This document shows positions 1-8,970 of a stretch of 64,000 nucleotides of DNA, piece by piece. Origin of the DNA: Rhodococcoides fascians NBRC 12155 = LMG 3623 (GTDB taxonomy: Bacteria; Actinomycetota; Actinomycetes; Mycobacteriales; Mycobacteriaceae); assembly GCF_001894785.1 (NCBI RefSeq), contig NZ_BCWW01000003.1, positions 186,001 to 250,000 of the forward strand. Direction: 5' to 3'. Each line of letters opens with the position of its first letter. Position 1 is the first letter of the stretch. Both the position numbers and the translations under genes were made by a program. A model generated the notes under the pieces. It was not told the origin of the DNA and did no database searches. It was given only the letters and a program-made list of their open reading frames with translations.

Positions 1-411
1 GGCCGACCGGCGGAGCATCTTGGCCACGTCGGTGTGAATGTCTTCGAGCTGATCGCGGATCTTCGCGTCGTACTGCGCGTCCGAATGGTCGTTTGCGGAG
101 CCGTCGGGGCGGCATTGCCATGCGGTGCACAGTTCGCGCAGGCGACGGTTGACCGGAAGGAAGACATGGAGCAGGTCGGTGACGGCCCTGGCCTCGTCGC
201 TGCCCTCGGGGAGGCGAACCTGCGCTCCCGCGTGGGCGATACCGGCCTGTGTCGGCATGACGACGGGTCCCTTCGCGACGGCATCTCCGGCGTCGACCAC
301 TGCCTGCAGTTCGGGCGTGATCGGGCCGCGGACCATGCCCTTGACCACCAGATCGACCAACTCGCTCGTGACGACGGTCGGTGCGGACGTGTTGATCGCG
401 AGGTCGTTCAT
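1..411 (-). CDS. Hypothetical protein, N-terminal 137 residues (3' end outside window)
   Basis: The reading frame is open from an ATG at 411 to the window edge, so the C-terminus is missing. The visible part begins MNDLAINTSAPTVV and is rich in helix-forming residues. It contains the conserved-looking stretch LCTAWQ followed by NDHSDAQYD. I recall, without being able to check, roughly 200-residue actinobacterial proteins of unknown function with a DWQ...NDHSDxxYD motif that sit near PEP-utilising (PpdK-like) genes; the PEP-swivel gene about 11 kb away would fit. It is divergent from the aldehyde dehydrogenase and shares its promoter region. Function is unknown. The coding call is good; the family link is weak. 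Confidence 0.6.
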   Translation of the reverse strand, partial: MNDLAINTSAPTVVTSELVDLVVKGMVRGPITPELQAVVDAGDAVAKGPVVMPTQAGIAHAGAQVRLPEGSDEARAVTDLLHVFLPVNRRLRELCTAWQCRPDGSANDHSDAQYDAKIRDQLEDIHTDVAKMLRRSA

Positions 412-540
412 GGTGTTCCTCGTTCTTCTCCGGTCCCTGTCGGGACGGTCATCGGCGAGTGATCTGGCACTCGCTGTCAGGGGACTGTGACGGTGCTCAT
501 AACCTACCCAATTAGTAGTGGATGTCAAGAAACAACAGCT

Positions 541-551
541 AACTATGTACA
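541..551 (+). promoter_or_regulatory. Candidate operator AACTATGTACA, copy 1
   Basis: This 11-mer lies in the 242-base gap between the partial gene at the left edge and the aldehyde dehydrogenase. The same 11-mer occurs exactly, on the opposite strand, in the VOC/ABC divergent promoter, and with one change in front of the GntR gene. The core TGTACA is itself a palindrome. I infer a binding site for the FadR-type GntR regulator of this island. Confidence 0.4.
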
Positions 552-572
552 GACTTGGTTCGACGTAGTTAC

Positions 573-601
573 TTGACAACAAGTCGTCTAACATCGATAG
601 G
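573..601 (+). promoter_or_regulatory. Candidate promoter of the aldehyde dehydrogenase gene with PadR-like operator
   Basis: A perfect -35 box TTGACA (573-578) is followed after 17 bases by GATAGG (596-601), a modest -10 box. Positions 576-592 (ACAACAAGTCGTCTAAC) match 16 of 17 bases of the reverse complement of the palindrome between the padR-like gene and the SGNH hydrolase gene. A repressor bound here would cover the promoter. The boxes are seen; the regulator is inferred. Confidence 0.35.
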
Positions 602-653
602 GTGATTGTGATGGCCGCCACTCGGCCGAACAGCAGACGAAGTGAGGCTTCGA

Positions 654-2096
654 ATGAACGACCGGCACGAGCTCTACATCGGCGGTAAATGGGTTCCGTC
701 GTCAGGCGGTGGAACGATCGACGTGCTGGAAGCGGCAACGGGACAGCTGCTGGCCCGGGTACCGGCCGGCACCGAATCCGATGTCGACGACGCCGTCGCC
801 GCAGCGCGTTCCGCCTTCGGCGAATGGTCCCAGTCGACGATCGCCGAACGCGTGAGAGTGCTGCGGCAGATCGCCGACGGGCTCGTCGAGCGTGAGACCG
901 AGCTCGCCGAGATGATGGCGCGCGAAGTCGGTACGCCCATTGCGCGGTCGCGGACCGTGCAGGTCGGACTGGGCGTCACGATCTTCCGATCGATGGCCGA
1001 CACCCTCGAGGGCATCTCGCTCGAGGAGCGCCGAGGTACGTCGCTGATCATCAAGGTGGGTATCGGCGTCGTCGGAGCGATCACCCCGTGGAACTACCCG
1101 CTCTATCAGCTGGCAGCCAAGGTGGCACCTGCGATCGCGGCTGGTTGCACCACCGTGGTCAAACCCAGCAGCGTCGCGCCGCTGGCGGCGTTCGTCGTCG
1201 CCGAGATCGCCCACTCGGCCGGGCTGCCGCCGGGCGTGCTGAACATCGTGACCGGTGCGGGCGGCCGGGTCGGGGAGCGATTGGCCGGCCATCCGGACGT
1301 CGACCTGGTGAGCCTCACCGGTTCGACTTCGGCCGGTGCCCGCGTCGGACAGGTAGCTGCAGCCGGAATCAAGAAAGTGACCTTGGAGCTCGGCGGCAAG
1401 TCCGCATTCATCGTCGCTCCCGACGCCGACCTGGACGCCGCGATCACCGCAGCAGTTCGGGGCTGCTACGTCAACAACGGTCAGACATGTACTGCCACCA
1501 CACGATTGCTGGTTCCCGCCGAGCGCATCGACGAGGTGGAGAAGAAGCTGGTGGAACTCGTGGGGTCGCAGACGGTCGGCGACCCTCTCGACGAGTCGGT
1601 GGACATCGGACCGATGGCGTCGCAGGAACAGCAGCAGTCCGTGCTGAAACATCTGGCAGAGGTGCCGCAGGGCGCGGTCTTCCTGGTCGGTGGACCCGGC
1701 GACGTCCAGGGACTCGACGCGGATCTGCGATCGGGATTCTTCGTGCGCCCGACTGTGGTCTCCCGCGTGGACAACACGTCCGCGATCGCGCGCGAAGAGG
1801 TGTTCGGTCCCGTCCTCACCGTGATCACCTACGACGGCATCGACGACGCGGTCGAGATCGCGAACGACTCCGACTACGGACTCTCGGGAGCGGTGTTCGC
1901 CGGCGACGACGACGCCGCGATCGCCATCGCTCGCCGGTTGCGCACGGGCCAGGTCTCCGTCAACGGTGGCCGGTTCAACGCGGCCGCACCGTTCGGTGGC
2001 TTCAAGAAATCGGGAATCGGCCGTGAGCTCGGGCCGGACGGCCTCGACGAGTACTTCGAGACGGTTTCGCTGCAGCTGCCCGCGAAGGCGACGTGA
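654..2096 (+). CDS. NAD(P)-dependent aldehyde dehydrogenase
   Basis: This enzyme oxidises an aldehyde to the acid with NAD(P). It has the full ALDH fold at the usual length (480 residues). Visible landmarks are PWNYP with the oxyanion asparagine near 147, the general-base glutamate in LELGGKS near 245, and the nucleophile cysteine in GQTCTA near 279. I chose the ATG at 654 over the GTG at 642 because the GTG lies inside a Shine-Dalgarno-like AAGTGAGG and the ATG has normal spacing. The next gene starts one base after its stop, so the two are co-transcribed. The substrate cannot be read from sequence; context suggests an aldehyde made by the neighbouring dehydrogenases. Confidence 0.93.
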   Translation: MNDRHELYIGGKWVPSSGGGTIDVLEAATGQLLARVPAGTESDVDDAVAAARSAFGEWSQSTIAERVRVLRQIADGLVERETELAEMMAREVGTPIARSRTVQVGLGVTIFRSMADTLEGISLEERRGTSLIIKVGIGVVGAITPWNYPLYQLAAKVAPAIAAGCTTVVKPSSVAPLAAFVVAEIAHSAGLPPGVLNIVTGAGGRVGERLAGHPDVDLVSLTGSTSAGARVGQVAAAGIKKVTLELGGKSAFIVAPDADLDAAITAAVRGCYVNNGQTCTATTRLLVPAERIDEVEKKLVELVGSQTVGDPLDESVDIGPMASQEQQQSVLKHLAEVPQGAVFLVGGPGDVQGLDADLRSGFFVRPTVVSRVDNTSAIAREEVFGPVLTVITYDGIDDAVEIANDSDYGLSGAVFAGDDDAAIAIARRLRTGQVSVNGGRFNAAAPFGGFKKSGIGRELGPDGLDEYFETVSLQLPAKAT

Positions 2097-2097
2097 C

Positions 2098-2571
2098 ATG
2101 AGTGCCGACGATCATCGGGAGATCACGAAGCTCATGGCCCGCTTCGCGCGCGGAATCGATCTGCGGGACTGGGCTATGTACCGGTCGGTGTTCACCGACG
2201 ACATCGAGATCGACTACACGAGCTACCGCGCGGGCAACGGTGGTCCGTTCACGGCGGACGACTGGGTGCAGCGAGGGCGGATGCTCTTTCCGGGACTCGC
2301 AGCGTCGCAGCACTTTCTGTCCAATCTCGACATCACCGTCGACGGCGACAGCGGAACGGTCATCTCGTACGTGCGCGCGGAGCACGTGCTCCCCAACACG
2401 GACGGGGACGCGATGTTCACCATCGGCGGCTACTACACCGATTCGCTTCGGCGGGTCGACGGTGAGTGGAAGATCTGCAAGAAGCAACTGACGGTGCTGT
2501 GGAACTCGGGGAACCCGCAGATTCTGGCCATGGCCCGAGAACGTGCGGCCGCCTTGCTCGCAGACGTCTGA
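2098..2571 (+). CDS. SnoaL-like / NTF2-fold protein
   Basis: The protein has 157 residues and the pattern of the SnoaL-like polyketide cyclase/dehydratase group: an N-terminal helix with LMARFARGIDLRDW, then YRSVFTDDIEIDY, a curved sheet, and a WKICKKQLTVLW strand near the end. Members of this fold act as isomerases, dehydratases, hydrolases or binding proteins for hydrophobic molecules, so the exact reaction is open. It starts directly behind the aldehyde dehydrogenase stop and is almost certainly in the same transcript. It ends 21 bases from the convergent VOC gene. Confidence 0.8.
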   Translation: MSADDHREITKLMARFARGIDLRDWAMYRSVFTDDIEIDYTSYRAGNGGPFTADDWVQRGRMLFPGLAASQHFLSNLDITVDGDSGTVISYVRAEHVLPNTDGDAMFTIGGYYTDSLRRVDGEWKICKKQLTVLWNSGNPQILAMARERAAALLADV

Positions 2572-2592
2572 CCGGTTCGGCACCGACCGCCG

Positions 2593-3081
2593 TCACAGGT
2601 CACGAACCGGGTCGGTGCCGTCCCAGTTCGTGGCGGCGTCGGCGACGCGACGGTACAACGCCAGAATGCTCGGCCGCGGTTCGTAGATCTCGACGAGATG
2701 TCCCAGTTCGCCGCGGGCATCGTGGAACGCAAAGTTGTTTCCGTTCGGCGTGGTCGAAGAAAACAGTGCGGGCCAGCCGCTTTCGGTGAAGATGCGTTGC
2801 TGCTCGGCGAACGAGTTCACCATGATCGCGACGTGGTGAACGCAATGTCGTGCCGTCGTGGTCTCCGCGAACTCCGGTGGAGTTGCCGCATGGGTCTGCA
2901 CCAATTCGATCTGGGTGCGCCCCCACTGGCCGTAGGCCGAGGTGTGATCGAACGCTCCGGGGTTGTGCCGGACGAAGAACGGCCCTGCTCCGGTGCGGGA
3001 CGAGAAGTCCGCGGCCGCCTCCCGTGCGTCATCGACCATGTAGGCGATCTGTACGACGCTGCCCAGCTGATACTCGCTCAT
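2593..3081 (-). CDS. VOC superfamily (glyoxalase-like) protein
   Basis: The protein has 162 residues with two beta-alpha-beta-beta-beta modules: the first carries VVQIAYMVDDAREAA and the second HCVHHVAIMVNSFAEQ. Histidines in HHVAIM and a glutamate in HLVEIYEPR could form the metal site used by this superfamily. Members are metal-dependent isomerases, epimerases, lyases or dioxygenases. The ATG at 3081 follows GAAGGAGAAG, a strong ribosome site, so the longer upstream frame is not needed. It is divergent from the ABC transporter operon and shares a 227-base promoter region with it. The reaction is not identifiable. Confidence 0.82.
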   Translation of the reverse strand: MSEYQLGSVVQIAYMVDDAREAAADFSSRTGAGPFFVRHNPGAFDHTSAYGQWGRTQIELVQTHAATPPEFAETTTARHCVHHVAIMVNSFAEQQRIFTESGWPALFSSTTPNGNNFAFHDARGELGHLVEIYEPRPSILALYRRVADAATNWDGTDPVRDL

Positions 3082-3236
3082 GGGCTTCTCCTTCGGAGAC
3101 CTCGGCCAACTTGGCATCGACTATAAATACTCCGCCGGCGCGGAAGGCCGGTTTCCGTGCCAACGCCACTCGAATGCGTTCTGTTTTGGCACGTCAGTGC
3201 ACAAAACGAACTTCCTCGGAATGCTGGACTTATTCA

Positions 3237-3247
3237 TGTACATAGTT
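3237..3247 (-). promoter_or_regulatory. Candidate operator AACTATGTACA, copy 2
   Basis: On the minus strand this reads exactly the 11-mer found before the aldehyde dehydrogenase gene. It sits between the VOC gene and the ABC transporter operon, 62 bases before the ABC start codon, in a locally AT-rich stretch. The site could control either or both directions. Confidence 0.4.
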
Positions 3248-3308
3248 GAGTATGACGTAGATAACAACAGCAGCATTCAAGTTACTCACCTCACGTAGGT
3301 AGGATTCC

Positions 3309-4853
3309 ATGACAGATGCGCTGAGCATCAGCGGTCTCTCCAAGACCTTCGGCGGTCATCGGGCACTCGACGACGTCGAACTTCTCCTCGCACCCGGCGA
3401 GATCCGCGGACTGGTCGGACAGAACGGGTGCGGCAAGTCCACTCTCATCAAAGTGCTTGCCGGCTATCACGATCCAGACGACGGCGCATCGATTGCGGTC
3501 TGCGGTGACGAGCTGCATCTCGGCATTCCGGGCAGCGGCGAGGCGGCCGGTCTTCGCTTCGTTCACCAGGAACTCGGACTGGTCGAGAGCCTCGACGTGG
3601 TCGACAACCTCGCGCTCGGACACGGATACAAGACCACCGCCATCGGCACCATCGACTTCAAGGCGGAGCGTGCTCGGGCCAAGGCGGCTCTGGCCGAGCT
3701 GGGTGTCGACCTCGCCCTCGACAAGCTCGCCGGGGCGTTGACCATGAGCGAACGCACCATGCTGGCCATCGCCCGTGCGGTCCAGGATCGCTCGGGTGAG
3801 GCCCGTGTGCTGGTACTCGACGAACCCACCGCCAATCTCCCTGCTGCAGAGGCGGTCCGGTTGTTCGATCTGGTCCGTCGAATCCGCGACCGCGGGGTGG
3901 CCGTGCTGTTCGTCTCGCATCACCTGAACGAGATCTTCTCGCTCTGCGACAGTGTGACGGTCATGCGAGACGGCAAGATCGTGACCACGAGGGCCCTCGA
4001 CGGTCTCGACGAATCCGGTCTCGTCGAACTGATGATCGGCCGCCGCGTCGAGGAGTTCCTCGCCGAGCCGGAGGAGACCACCGACTCCCTCGGTGACCCC
4101 GTTCTGCAGATCGTCGACTTGTCCTGTGGCGCAATGGAAGAATTCAGTTTCTCGATTCGTTCCGGTGAAGTACTCGGCATCGCCGGCATCACCGGCTCCG
4201 GTCGAGAGCAGATAGTGCCCGCGCTCTTCGGTGCGGAGACCCGCGGCGGCACGATTACCGTGGACGGGAAGACCGTCGAACAAGGTCGCCCGGACCTGGC
4301 GATGTCGGCGGGTATCGGCTGTGTGCCGGCCGAACGCCTGTCCAACGCAGCGTTCGCAACAGCGTCGTTGCGAGAGAACGTGTCGGTTGCCGATCCGTGG
4401 GGTTTCGCCAAGGGCGGTCTGGTGCGCGTCAAGCGTGAGAAATCCGATGTGGCGCACTGGCTCGAACGTCTCGGAGTGCGGCCCACGGGTGATACCGAAC
4501 GACATCTGAGCACCCTCAGCGGCGGCAACCAACAGAAGGTCGTGCTCGCGCGGTGGCTGCGTCGCAATCCCCGAGTGCTTCTCCTCGACGAGCCCACACA
4601 GGGCGTCGACATCGGCGCGAAGGCCGACATTCACGCTCTTGTGGACGCCGCCGCTCAGGCCGGCGCAGCGGTACTGGTGGTGTCCACGGACCACGGCGAG
4701 CTCACCCGACTCTGCGACCGGGTGATCGTGCTGTCCGTCGGCCGTGTTGTCGACGAATTCTCGCGGCCCCGGATCGACCCCGATCGGCTGACCGCCTCCA
4801 CGTTGAAGAAACCTGCTCCCGCCGCGTCCCTCGCCGGCACTCGGACTCGGTGA
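3309..4853 (+). CDS. CUT2-family sugar ABC transporter, ATP-binding protein (RbsA type)
   Basis: This is the double ATPase of a ribose/monosaccharide-type importer. The first half has Walker A GQNGCGKST near residues 37-45, an unusual signature LTMSERTM and Walker B VLVLDEPTANL. The second half has the degenerate P-loop GITGSGREQ usual for RbsA relatives, the intact signature LSGGNQQK and VLLLDEPTQGVDIG. The length of 514 is normal. It is the first gene of a rightward operon: permease 10 bases on, then binding protein, isomerase and dehydrogenase. Sugar or a sugar-like polyol is the expected cargo; the exact substrate is unknown. Confidence 0.95.
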   Translation: MTDALSISGLSKTFGGHRALDDVELLLAPGEIRGLVGQNGCGKSTLIKVLAGYHDPDDGASIAVCGDELHLGIPGSGEAAGLRFVHQELGLVESLDVVDNLALGHGYKTTAIGTIDFKAERARAKAALAELGVDLALDKLAGALTMSERTMLAIARAVQDRSGEARVLVLDEPTANLPAAEAVRLFDLVRRIRDRGVAVLFVSHHLNEIFSLCDSVTVMRDGKIVTTRALDGLDESGLVELMIGRRVEEFLAEPEETTDSLGDPVLQIVDLSCGAMEEFSFSIRSGEVLGIAGITGSGREQIVPALFGAETRGGTITVDGKTVEQGRPDLAMSAGIGCVPAERLSNAAFATASLRENVSVADPWGFAKGGLVRVKREKSDVAHWLERLGVRPTGDTERHLSTLSGGNQQKVVLARWLRRNPRVLLLDEPTQGVDIGAKADIHALVDAAAQAGAAVLVVSTDHGELTRLCDRVIVLSVGRVVDEFSRPRIDPDRLTASTLKKPAPAASLAGTRTR

Positions 4854-4863
4854 AAGGATCACC

Positions 4864-5892
4864 ATGACAACACAATCCCACGAAGAAGCGGCGGCCGCGC
4901 CCGCGAGCCCACCATCGGGCGGAAGCGACGGCGCGGGTGCCCGAACCAAGGGGCGCACGTTCTCACTCGGACTCGATCGCTTCAGCGGTCTGTACGTGTG
5001 GGTCGCCATCATCGTGCTGTTCGCGATCTGGATTCCCGACACCTTCATGACCCAGGGCAACTTTCGCATCGTCGCCGGTGATCAAGCGATCACCGCCATC
5101 TTGGCCATCGGCCTCATCGTGCCGTTGGCCGCGGGTGTGTTCGACCTGTCCATCGCCGGCGTCATGGGGTTCTCGGTCGCGATGGTGTCCTACCAACTCT
5201 CTCAGGGCATCAGTACGCCTGTCGCCATCGTCACCACCCTGCTGTGCGGCGCGCTGATCGGTGCCGTCAACGGCTTCGTCGTGGTCAAACTGCACGTCGA
5301 CTCGTTCATCGCGACCCTCGGTATGTCGAGCATCCTGCTGGCCGGAACGTACTGGGTGACCGACGGAAAGCAGATCACCGAGGGCTTCACCGACGGCTTC
5401 CTCGACATGGGCAGCAAGCCCTTTCTCGGCCTGCCGCTGCCGTTCTTCTACATGATCGCCGTCGCTGCGGTGATGTACGTCCTGCTCGAGAAGACACCGT
5501 TGGGCCGCTACCTGTACGCCACCGGCGGCAATCGTCAGGCAGCACGACTCGCCGGATTGCGTGTCGAACGAATCATGTTCGGTGCCTTGATGACTTCGGC
5601 AACGATCGCTGCGCTCACCGGGGTGGTGCTGGCTGCCAAGCTGGGCACCGCCGCGCCCGATATCGGGCCGTCGTACCTGCTTCCCGCCTTCTCCGCCGTA
5701 TTCCTCGGCTCCACCCAGATCCGCGCCGGCCGCGTCAACGTACTCGGCACGCTGATCGCCATCTACCTTCTCGCCACCGGCGTGAAGGGCCTGCAACTGG
5801 CCGGCGCACCCAGCTTCGTCAACGACCTCTTCAACGGACTCGCCCTCATCGTCGCCGTCGCGCTCGCCGCGCGGACCGCTCGCCGCAATTAG
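4864..5892 (+). CDS. CUT2-family sugar ABC transporter, permease (RbsC type)
   Basis: The protein has 342 residues with a charged, alanine-rich cytoplasmic N-terminus of about 40 residues followed by roughly eight to ten hydrophobic segments. The family landmark GVFDLSIAGVMGFS (compare GGIDLSVG in RbsC) and the stretch DSFIATLGMSSILLAG are clear. It forms the membrane channel with the preceding ATPase and takes substrate from the lipoprotein encoded next. A ribosome site AAAGGA precedes the ATG. Confidence 0.94.
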   Translation: MTTQSHEEAAAAPASPPSGGSDGAGARTKGRTFSLGLDRFSGLYVWVAIIVLFAIWIPDTFMTQGNFRIVAGDQAITAILAIGLIVPLAAGVFDLSIAGVMGFSVAMVSYQLSQGISTPVAIVTTLLCGALIGAVNGFVVVKLHVDSFIATLGMSSILLAGTYWVTDGKQITEGFTDGFLDMGSKPFLGLPLPFFYMIAVAAVMYVLLEKTPLGRYLYATGGNRQAARLAGLRVERIMFGALMTSATIAALTGVVLAAKLGTAAPDIGPSYLLPAFSAVFLGSTQIRAGRVNVLGTLIAIYLLATGVKGLQLAGAPSFVNDLFNGLALIVAVALAARTARRN

Positions 5893-5911
5893 TTCTTCGA
5901 AAGGAACTCAC

Positions 5912-7036
5912 GTGAAAACCACTACTTGGACGAAGGCGTTGGCCGGCATTGCCGCCGCGAGCCTGGTCCTGACCGGCTGCAGCAGCTCGGAGGACACGAC
6001 CACCGGCGAGGCGGCAGACGTCGCCGGTGCGCAGGCGGTCGCCGACCAGTACGAGGCCGCACCTACCGATCTCGTGCTGACCACGCCGTTGAGCAAGGCA
6101 CCGGAGGAGGGCAAGTACGTCATCAGTATCGAGACGCCCCAGCCCATCTCCAGCGCCAAGAACGACGCCATTCAACAGGCCGCCGACGTACTCGGGTGGC
6201 GATACCAGCGTGTTCTGATGGGTACCGACGCCGAAGCGGCACCGAAGGCCATGGATCAGGCCATTGCCCTGAAGCCGGACGCCATCCACATCTCCGGCAC
6301 ACCGTTGACGATGCTGTCGAAGCAGATCGCCTCGGCCGAGGCCGCCGGCATTCCGGTGGTTGCGGACAGCATTGCGGGAGAGCCGGTTCCGGGTGTCATC
6401 TCCACCGCTCTCGACGGCGATGCGCAGGTGCAGGAGTGGGGCAGGATGGTGGCCAGTCAGGTGGTAGCGGACAGCAACGGTGAGGCCAATGTCGCGATCT
6501 TCTCGATCACCGACTACTCGATCCTCAACGTCTTCACCGATGCCTTCACCGCGCAGCTGGAAAGTCAGTGCCCGGACTGCAAGGTTCAGCTCGTCAACCA
6601 GCAGGTCACCGATCTCGGAACCAAGACCCCGCAGAGCGTCGTCAGCACGCTCCAGCGTGACCCGACCATCAACTACGCGGTCTTCTCCTTCGGGGACCTC
6701 GTCCTCGGTGTCGATGCGGCACTGCGCGGAGCGAGCCTGCAGGATCAGGTCACGTTCGCCGGTCAGACGCCGACGCCGGACAACCTGCAGTCGCTGAAGG
6801 ACGGCGACAACAGTGTGTGGGTAGGTTTCCCGGTCCAGATTCTCGGCTGGCGTGTGCTCGACACGTTGGCCCGCCAGTTCAACGGTGACGATGTCGCCGA
6901 AGCGGACGCGGCGTTCATGCCGACTCAGTTGCTGAACAAAGACAACATCGAGGCGGCGGTGCTCGACGAGGAGACCGGTTACTACGTGGGTGTCGCCGAC
7001 TACCAGGATCAGTTCAAGACGCTCTGGAAGAAGTAG
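5912..7036 (+). CDS. Sugar ABC transporter substrate-binding lipoprotein
   Basis: The protein has 374 residues. It starts with a lipoprotein signal: positively charged end, hydrophobic core AGIAAASLVL, and lipobox LTGC with the lipidated cysteine at residue 23. A serine/threonine/glutamate-rich linker follows, then a periplasmic-binding-protein type 1 fold of the RbsB/peripla_BP_4 kind. It should sit on the outer face of the membrane and hand substrate to the preceding permease. It has two cysteines in the second lobe (CPDC), which is uncommon and could form a disulfide. The ligand is unknown. Confidence 0.92.
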   Translation: MKTTTWTKALAGIAAASLVLTGCSSSEDTTTGEAADVAGAQAVADQYEAAPTDLVLTTPLSKAPEEGKYVISIETPQPISSAKNDAIQQAADVLGWRYQRVLMGTDAEAAPKAMDQAIALKPDAIHISGTPLTMLSKQIASAEAAGIPVVADSIAGEPVPGVISTALDGDAQVQEWGRMVASQVVADSNGEANVAIFSITDYSILNVFTDAFTAQLESQCPDCKVQLVNQQVTDLGTKTPQSVVSTLQRDPTINYAVFSFGDLVLGVDAALRGASLQDQVTFAGQTPTPDNLQSLKDGDNSVWVGFPVQILGWRVLDTLARQFNGDDVAEADAAFMPTQLLNKDNIEAAVLDEETGYYVGVADYQDQFKTLWKK

Positions 7037-7042
7037 ATTCGC

Positions 7043-7885
7043 ATGATCCACGCGGCAGCCGAGCGCATCGTGTCGTTGTCGTCCCTGTCCGCGATCGAGG
7101 TACCGCCTCCACAGTTCGTCGAATTCGCCGCCGCGGGCGGGTTCGACGCGGTGGGTGTCCGAGCGGCGCAGACCGGGCGGGACAGGGGATTTCAGCTCCC
7201 TGCCGGGTCCGCGCTGCTCCGAGATACCAAGTCCGCTCTGGCGGACAACGGGATGCGCGTGCTCGACGTCGAAGTGGTGAAACTGCATCCCGGGAGCTCA
7301 CGCGGTGATTGGTCGGCGGTGCTCGATGCCGGCGCGGAACTCGGCGCTGACCATCTTCTCGTCACAGTGCTCGACGACGATCGGGTTCGCGCCGAGAGCA
7401 ACTTCGCGGAACTCGCAGAACTGTCCGGCGACTACGGACTTCGCACCTGCCTGGAACCGATGATCTTCTCGTCGGTGCGGGACGTGACGGCGGCCGCAGC
7501 ATTCGTCGAGGGTGTGGCCGGCCGGGCGGGCGTGCTCGTCGATGCGTTGCACTGGGCGCGTGCGGGTTCCGAGGTCGCCGACATCAGCGCCGTCGCGGAG
7601 GATCTGCTGCCGTACTGCCAGCTGTGCGACGCGGTGTCGGCAGCCCCGTCGACGGATCCGAACGCGGCCATCACCGAGGCCCGAACCCACCGTCTGGCAC
7701 CGGGCACGGGTGCCCTTCCGCTCGTCGAATTTCTGCGCGCACTCCCGGCGTCGGCTGCCGTGAGCGTGGAAGCACCCTCGGCCCGGAGCGTCACCGATCC
7801 GGGCGGGTGGATCGTCGAACTCGGCCGGGCGACGCGGACGGTGCTCGACAGGCTTGCGGACACGAATGAGAAACTGTACTCATGA
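7043..7885 (+). CDS. Sugar phosphate isomerase/epimerase-like TIM-barrel protein
   Basis: The protein has 280 residues and reads as an AP_endonuc_2/xylose-isomerase-like barrel: repeated strands such as MRVLDVEVVKL and HLLVTVLDDD, then LRTCLEPMIFSS and GVLVDALHWARAGS, where acidic residues at strand ends would bind a metal. Members isomerise or epimerise sugars, inositols and keto acids. It lies 6 bases behind the binding protein and its stop overlaps the next start in an ATGA junction, so it is part of the transporter operon and probably acts on the imported compound. Confidence 0.82.
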   Translation: MIHAAAERIVSLSSLSAIEVPPPQFVEFAAAGGFDAVGVRAAQTGRDRGFQLPAGSALLRDTKSALADNGMRVLDVEVVKLHPGSSRGDWSAVLDAGAELGADHLLVTVLDDDRVRAESNFAELAELSGDYGLRTCLEPMIFSSVRDVTAAAAFVEGVAGRAGVLVDALHWARAGSEVADISAVAEDLLPYCQLCDAVSAAPSTDPNAAITEARTHRLAPGTGALPLVEFLRALPASAAVSVEAPSARSVTDPGGWIVELGRATRTVLDRLADTNEKLYS

Positions 7886-8970
7886 GCAACAAAGTTGATG
7901 CCGACCGGAAAGCGAACGCTGACATGACATCTGCCGTCGAGAACAAGTTCGTCCACGTCGTCGCACCCAAGGAAGCGGAGACCGTGGTCGAGGATACGGT
8001 GACACCGGCCCCGGACGGGGTGGTCGTCGACATTCGGTACTGCGGCATCTGCGCGACCGACACGCACGGATACGCGTCGGCAGCGTTGCCGCCTGCGGTG
8101 TTCGGACATGAATGGACGGGGACGATCAGCGCGGTCGGTGCCGAGGTGACGACGGTGCGTGTCGGGCAGCGTGTGGTTGCGGGCGTCGGGCCGGCGTGCG
8201 GGGTGTGCGCTCAGTGTCGCGCCGGGCACGCGGCCAACTGCGATCTCGCGTTTGCGGAGGCCAACGGAATCACCGACGATGCACCGGCCCACGGTGGCTT
8301 TGCCACCAGGTTGAAAGTGTCCGCACGGCGAGCGATTCCGGTGCTGGACGCGCTGACCGACGAAGAGGCCGCGTTGATGGAGCCGGCTACCGTGACGTTC
8401 CATGCCGTCAAGCGCGCGGCCATCACGCTCGGGTCGATCGTCGTGGTCCAGGGCGCAGGACCGATCGGCTTGTTGACCGCGCAGCACGCGCGCACCGCCG
8501 GCGCCGGTCGAGTGCTGGTGAGCGAACCGTCGCCCGCGCGTCGTTCGGCGGCAACCGATCTGGGCTTCACCGACGTGGTGGAGCCCGGGGACCTCGCTAC
8601 TCTGATCGATGACGTCACCGACGGTCTCGGTGCCGACGTGCTGTTCGAATGCACCGGCGTGGCCGCGCTGTTCCAGCCCTCGGCGGAGTTGGTCAGGCGA
8701 GGTGGAACGCTGGCGCTGCTCGGCTACCCCGGAACGGACTCGTCGGTGAGCTACGGGGATTGGCAGTCCCGAGAACTGACGGTCATCGGTTCGCTGGCGT
8801 ACTCGCACGAAGACTTCAAGGGCGCGATGACGCTGATCGCCGAGGGCCGAATCGACGTGAAGTCGTTGCATACCGGGACGATCGGTCTGGGTGAGCTCGT
8901 GAACATGTTCGACGAGCTCGACAGCGGCACCAGCACCCATGCCAAGGTGCTGGTCGACCCGAAACTCTAG
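7882..8970 (+). CDS. Zinc-dependent medium-chain dehydrogenase (threonine/polyol dehydrogenase type)
   Basis: The protein has 362 residues with both zinc sites of the MDR family. The catalytic ligands are C57 in YCGIC and H76-E77 in GHEW. The structural zinc has C106, C109, C112 and C120 in the standard spacing. The cofactor motif VVQGAGPIGLL marks the Rossmann domain. It oxidises a secondary alcohol or polyol with NAD(P). The ATGA overlap with the isomerase gene indicates coupled translation; a second methionine at residue 15 is a possible later start. Its stop codon shares CTAG with the stop of the convergent SDR gene, so the two transcripts overlap at their ends. Confidence 0.92.
   Translation: MSNKVDADRKANADMTSAVENKFVHVVAPKEAETVVEDTVTPAPDGVVVDIRYCGICATDTHGYASAALPPAVFGHEWTGTISAVGAEVTTVRVGQRVVAGVGPACGVCAQCRAGHAANCDLAFAEANGITDDAPAHGGFATRLKVSARRAIPVLDALTDEEAALMEPATVTFHAVKRAAITLGSIVVVQGAGPIGLLTAQHARTAGAGRVLVSEPSPARRSAATDLGFTDVVEPGDLATLIDDVTDGLGADVLFECTGVAALFQPSAELVRRGGTLALLGYPGTDSSVSYGDWQSRELTVIGSLAYSHEDFKGAMTLIAEGRIDVKSLHTGTIGLGELVNMFDELDSGTSTHAKVLVDPKL

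Noticed and set aside
702-2099. 465-codon minus-strand frame opposite the aldehyde dehydrogenase
   Set aside because: It mirrors the real gene; its product is arginine/glycine/aspartate rich without motifs, as usual for opposite-strand frames in high-GC DNA.
3291-5069. 592-codon minus-strand frame opposite the ABC ATPase
   Set aside because: The plus-strand product has all ABC motifs; the minus product has none.
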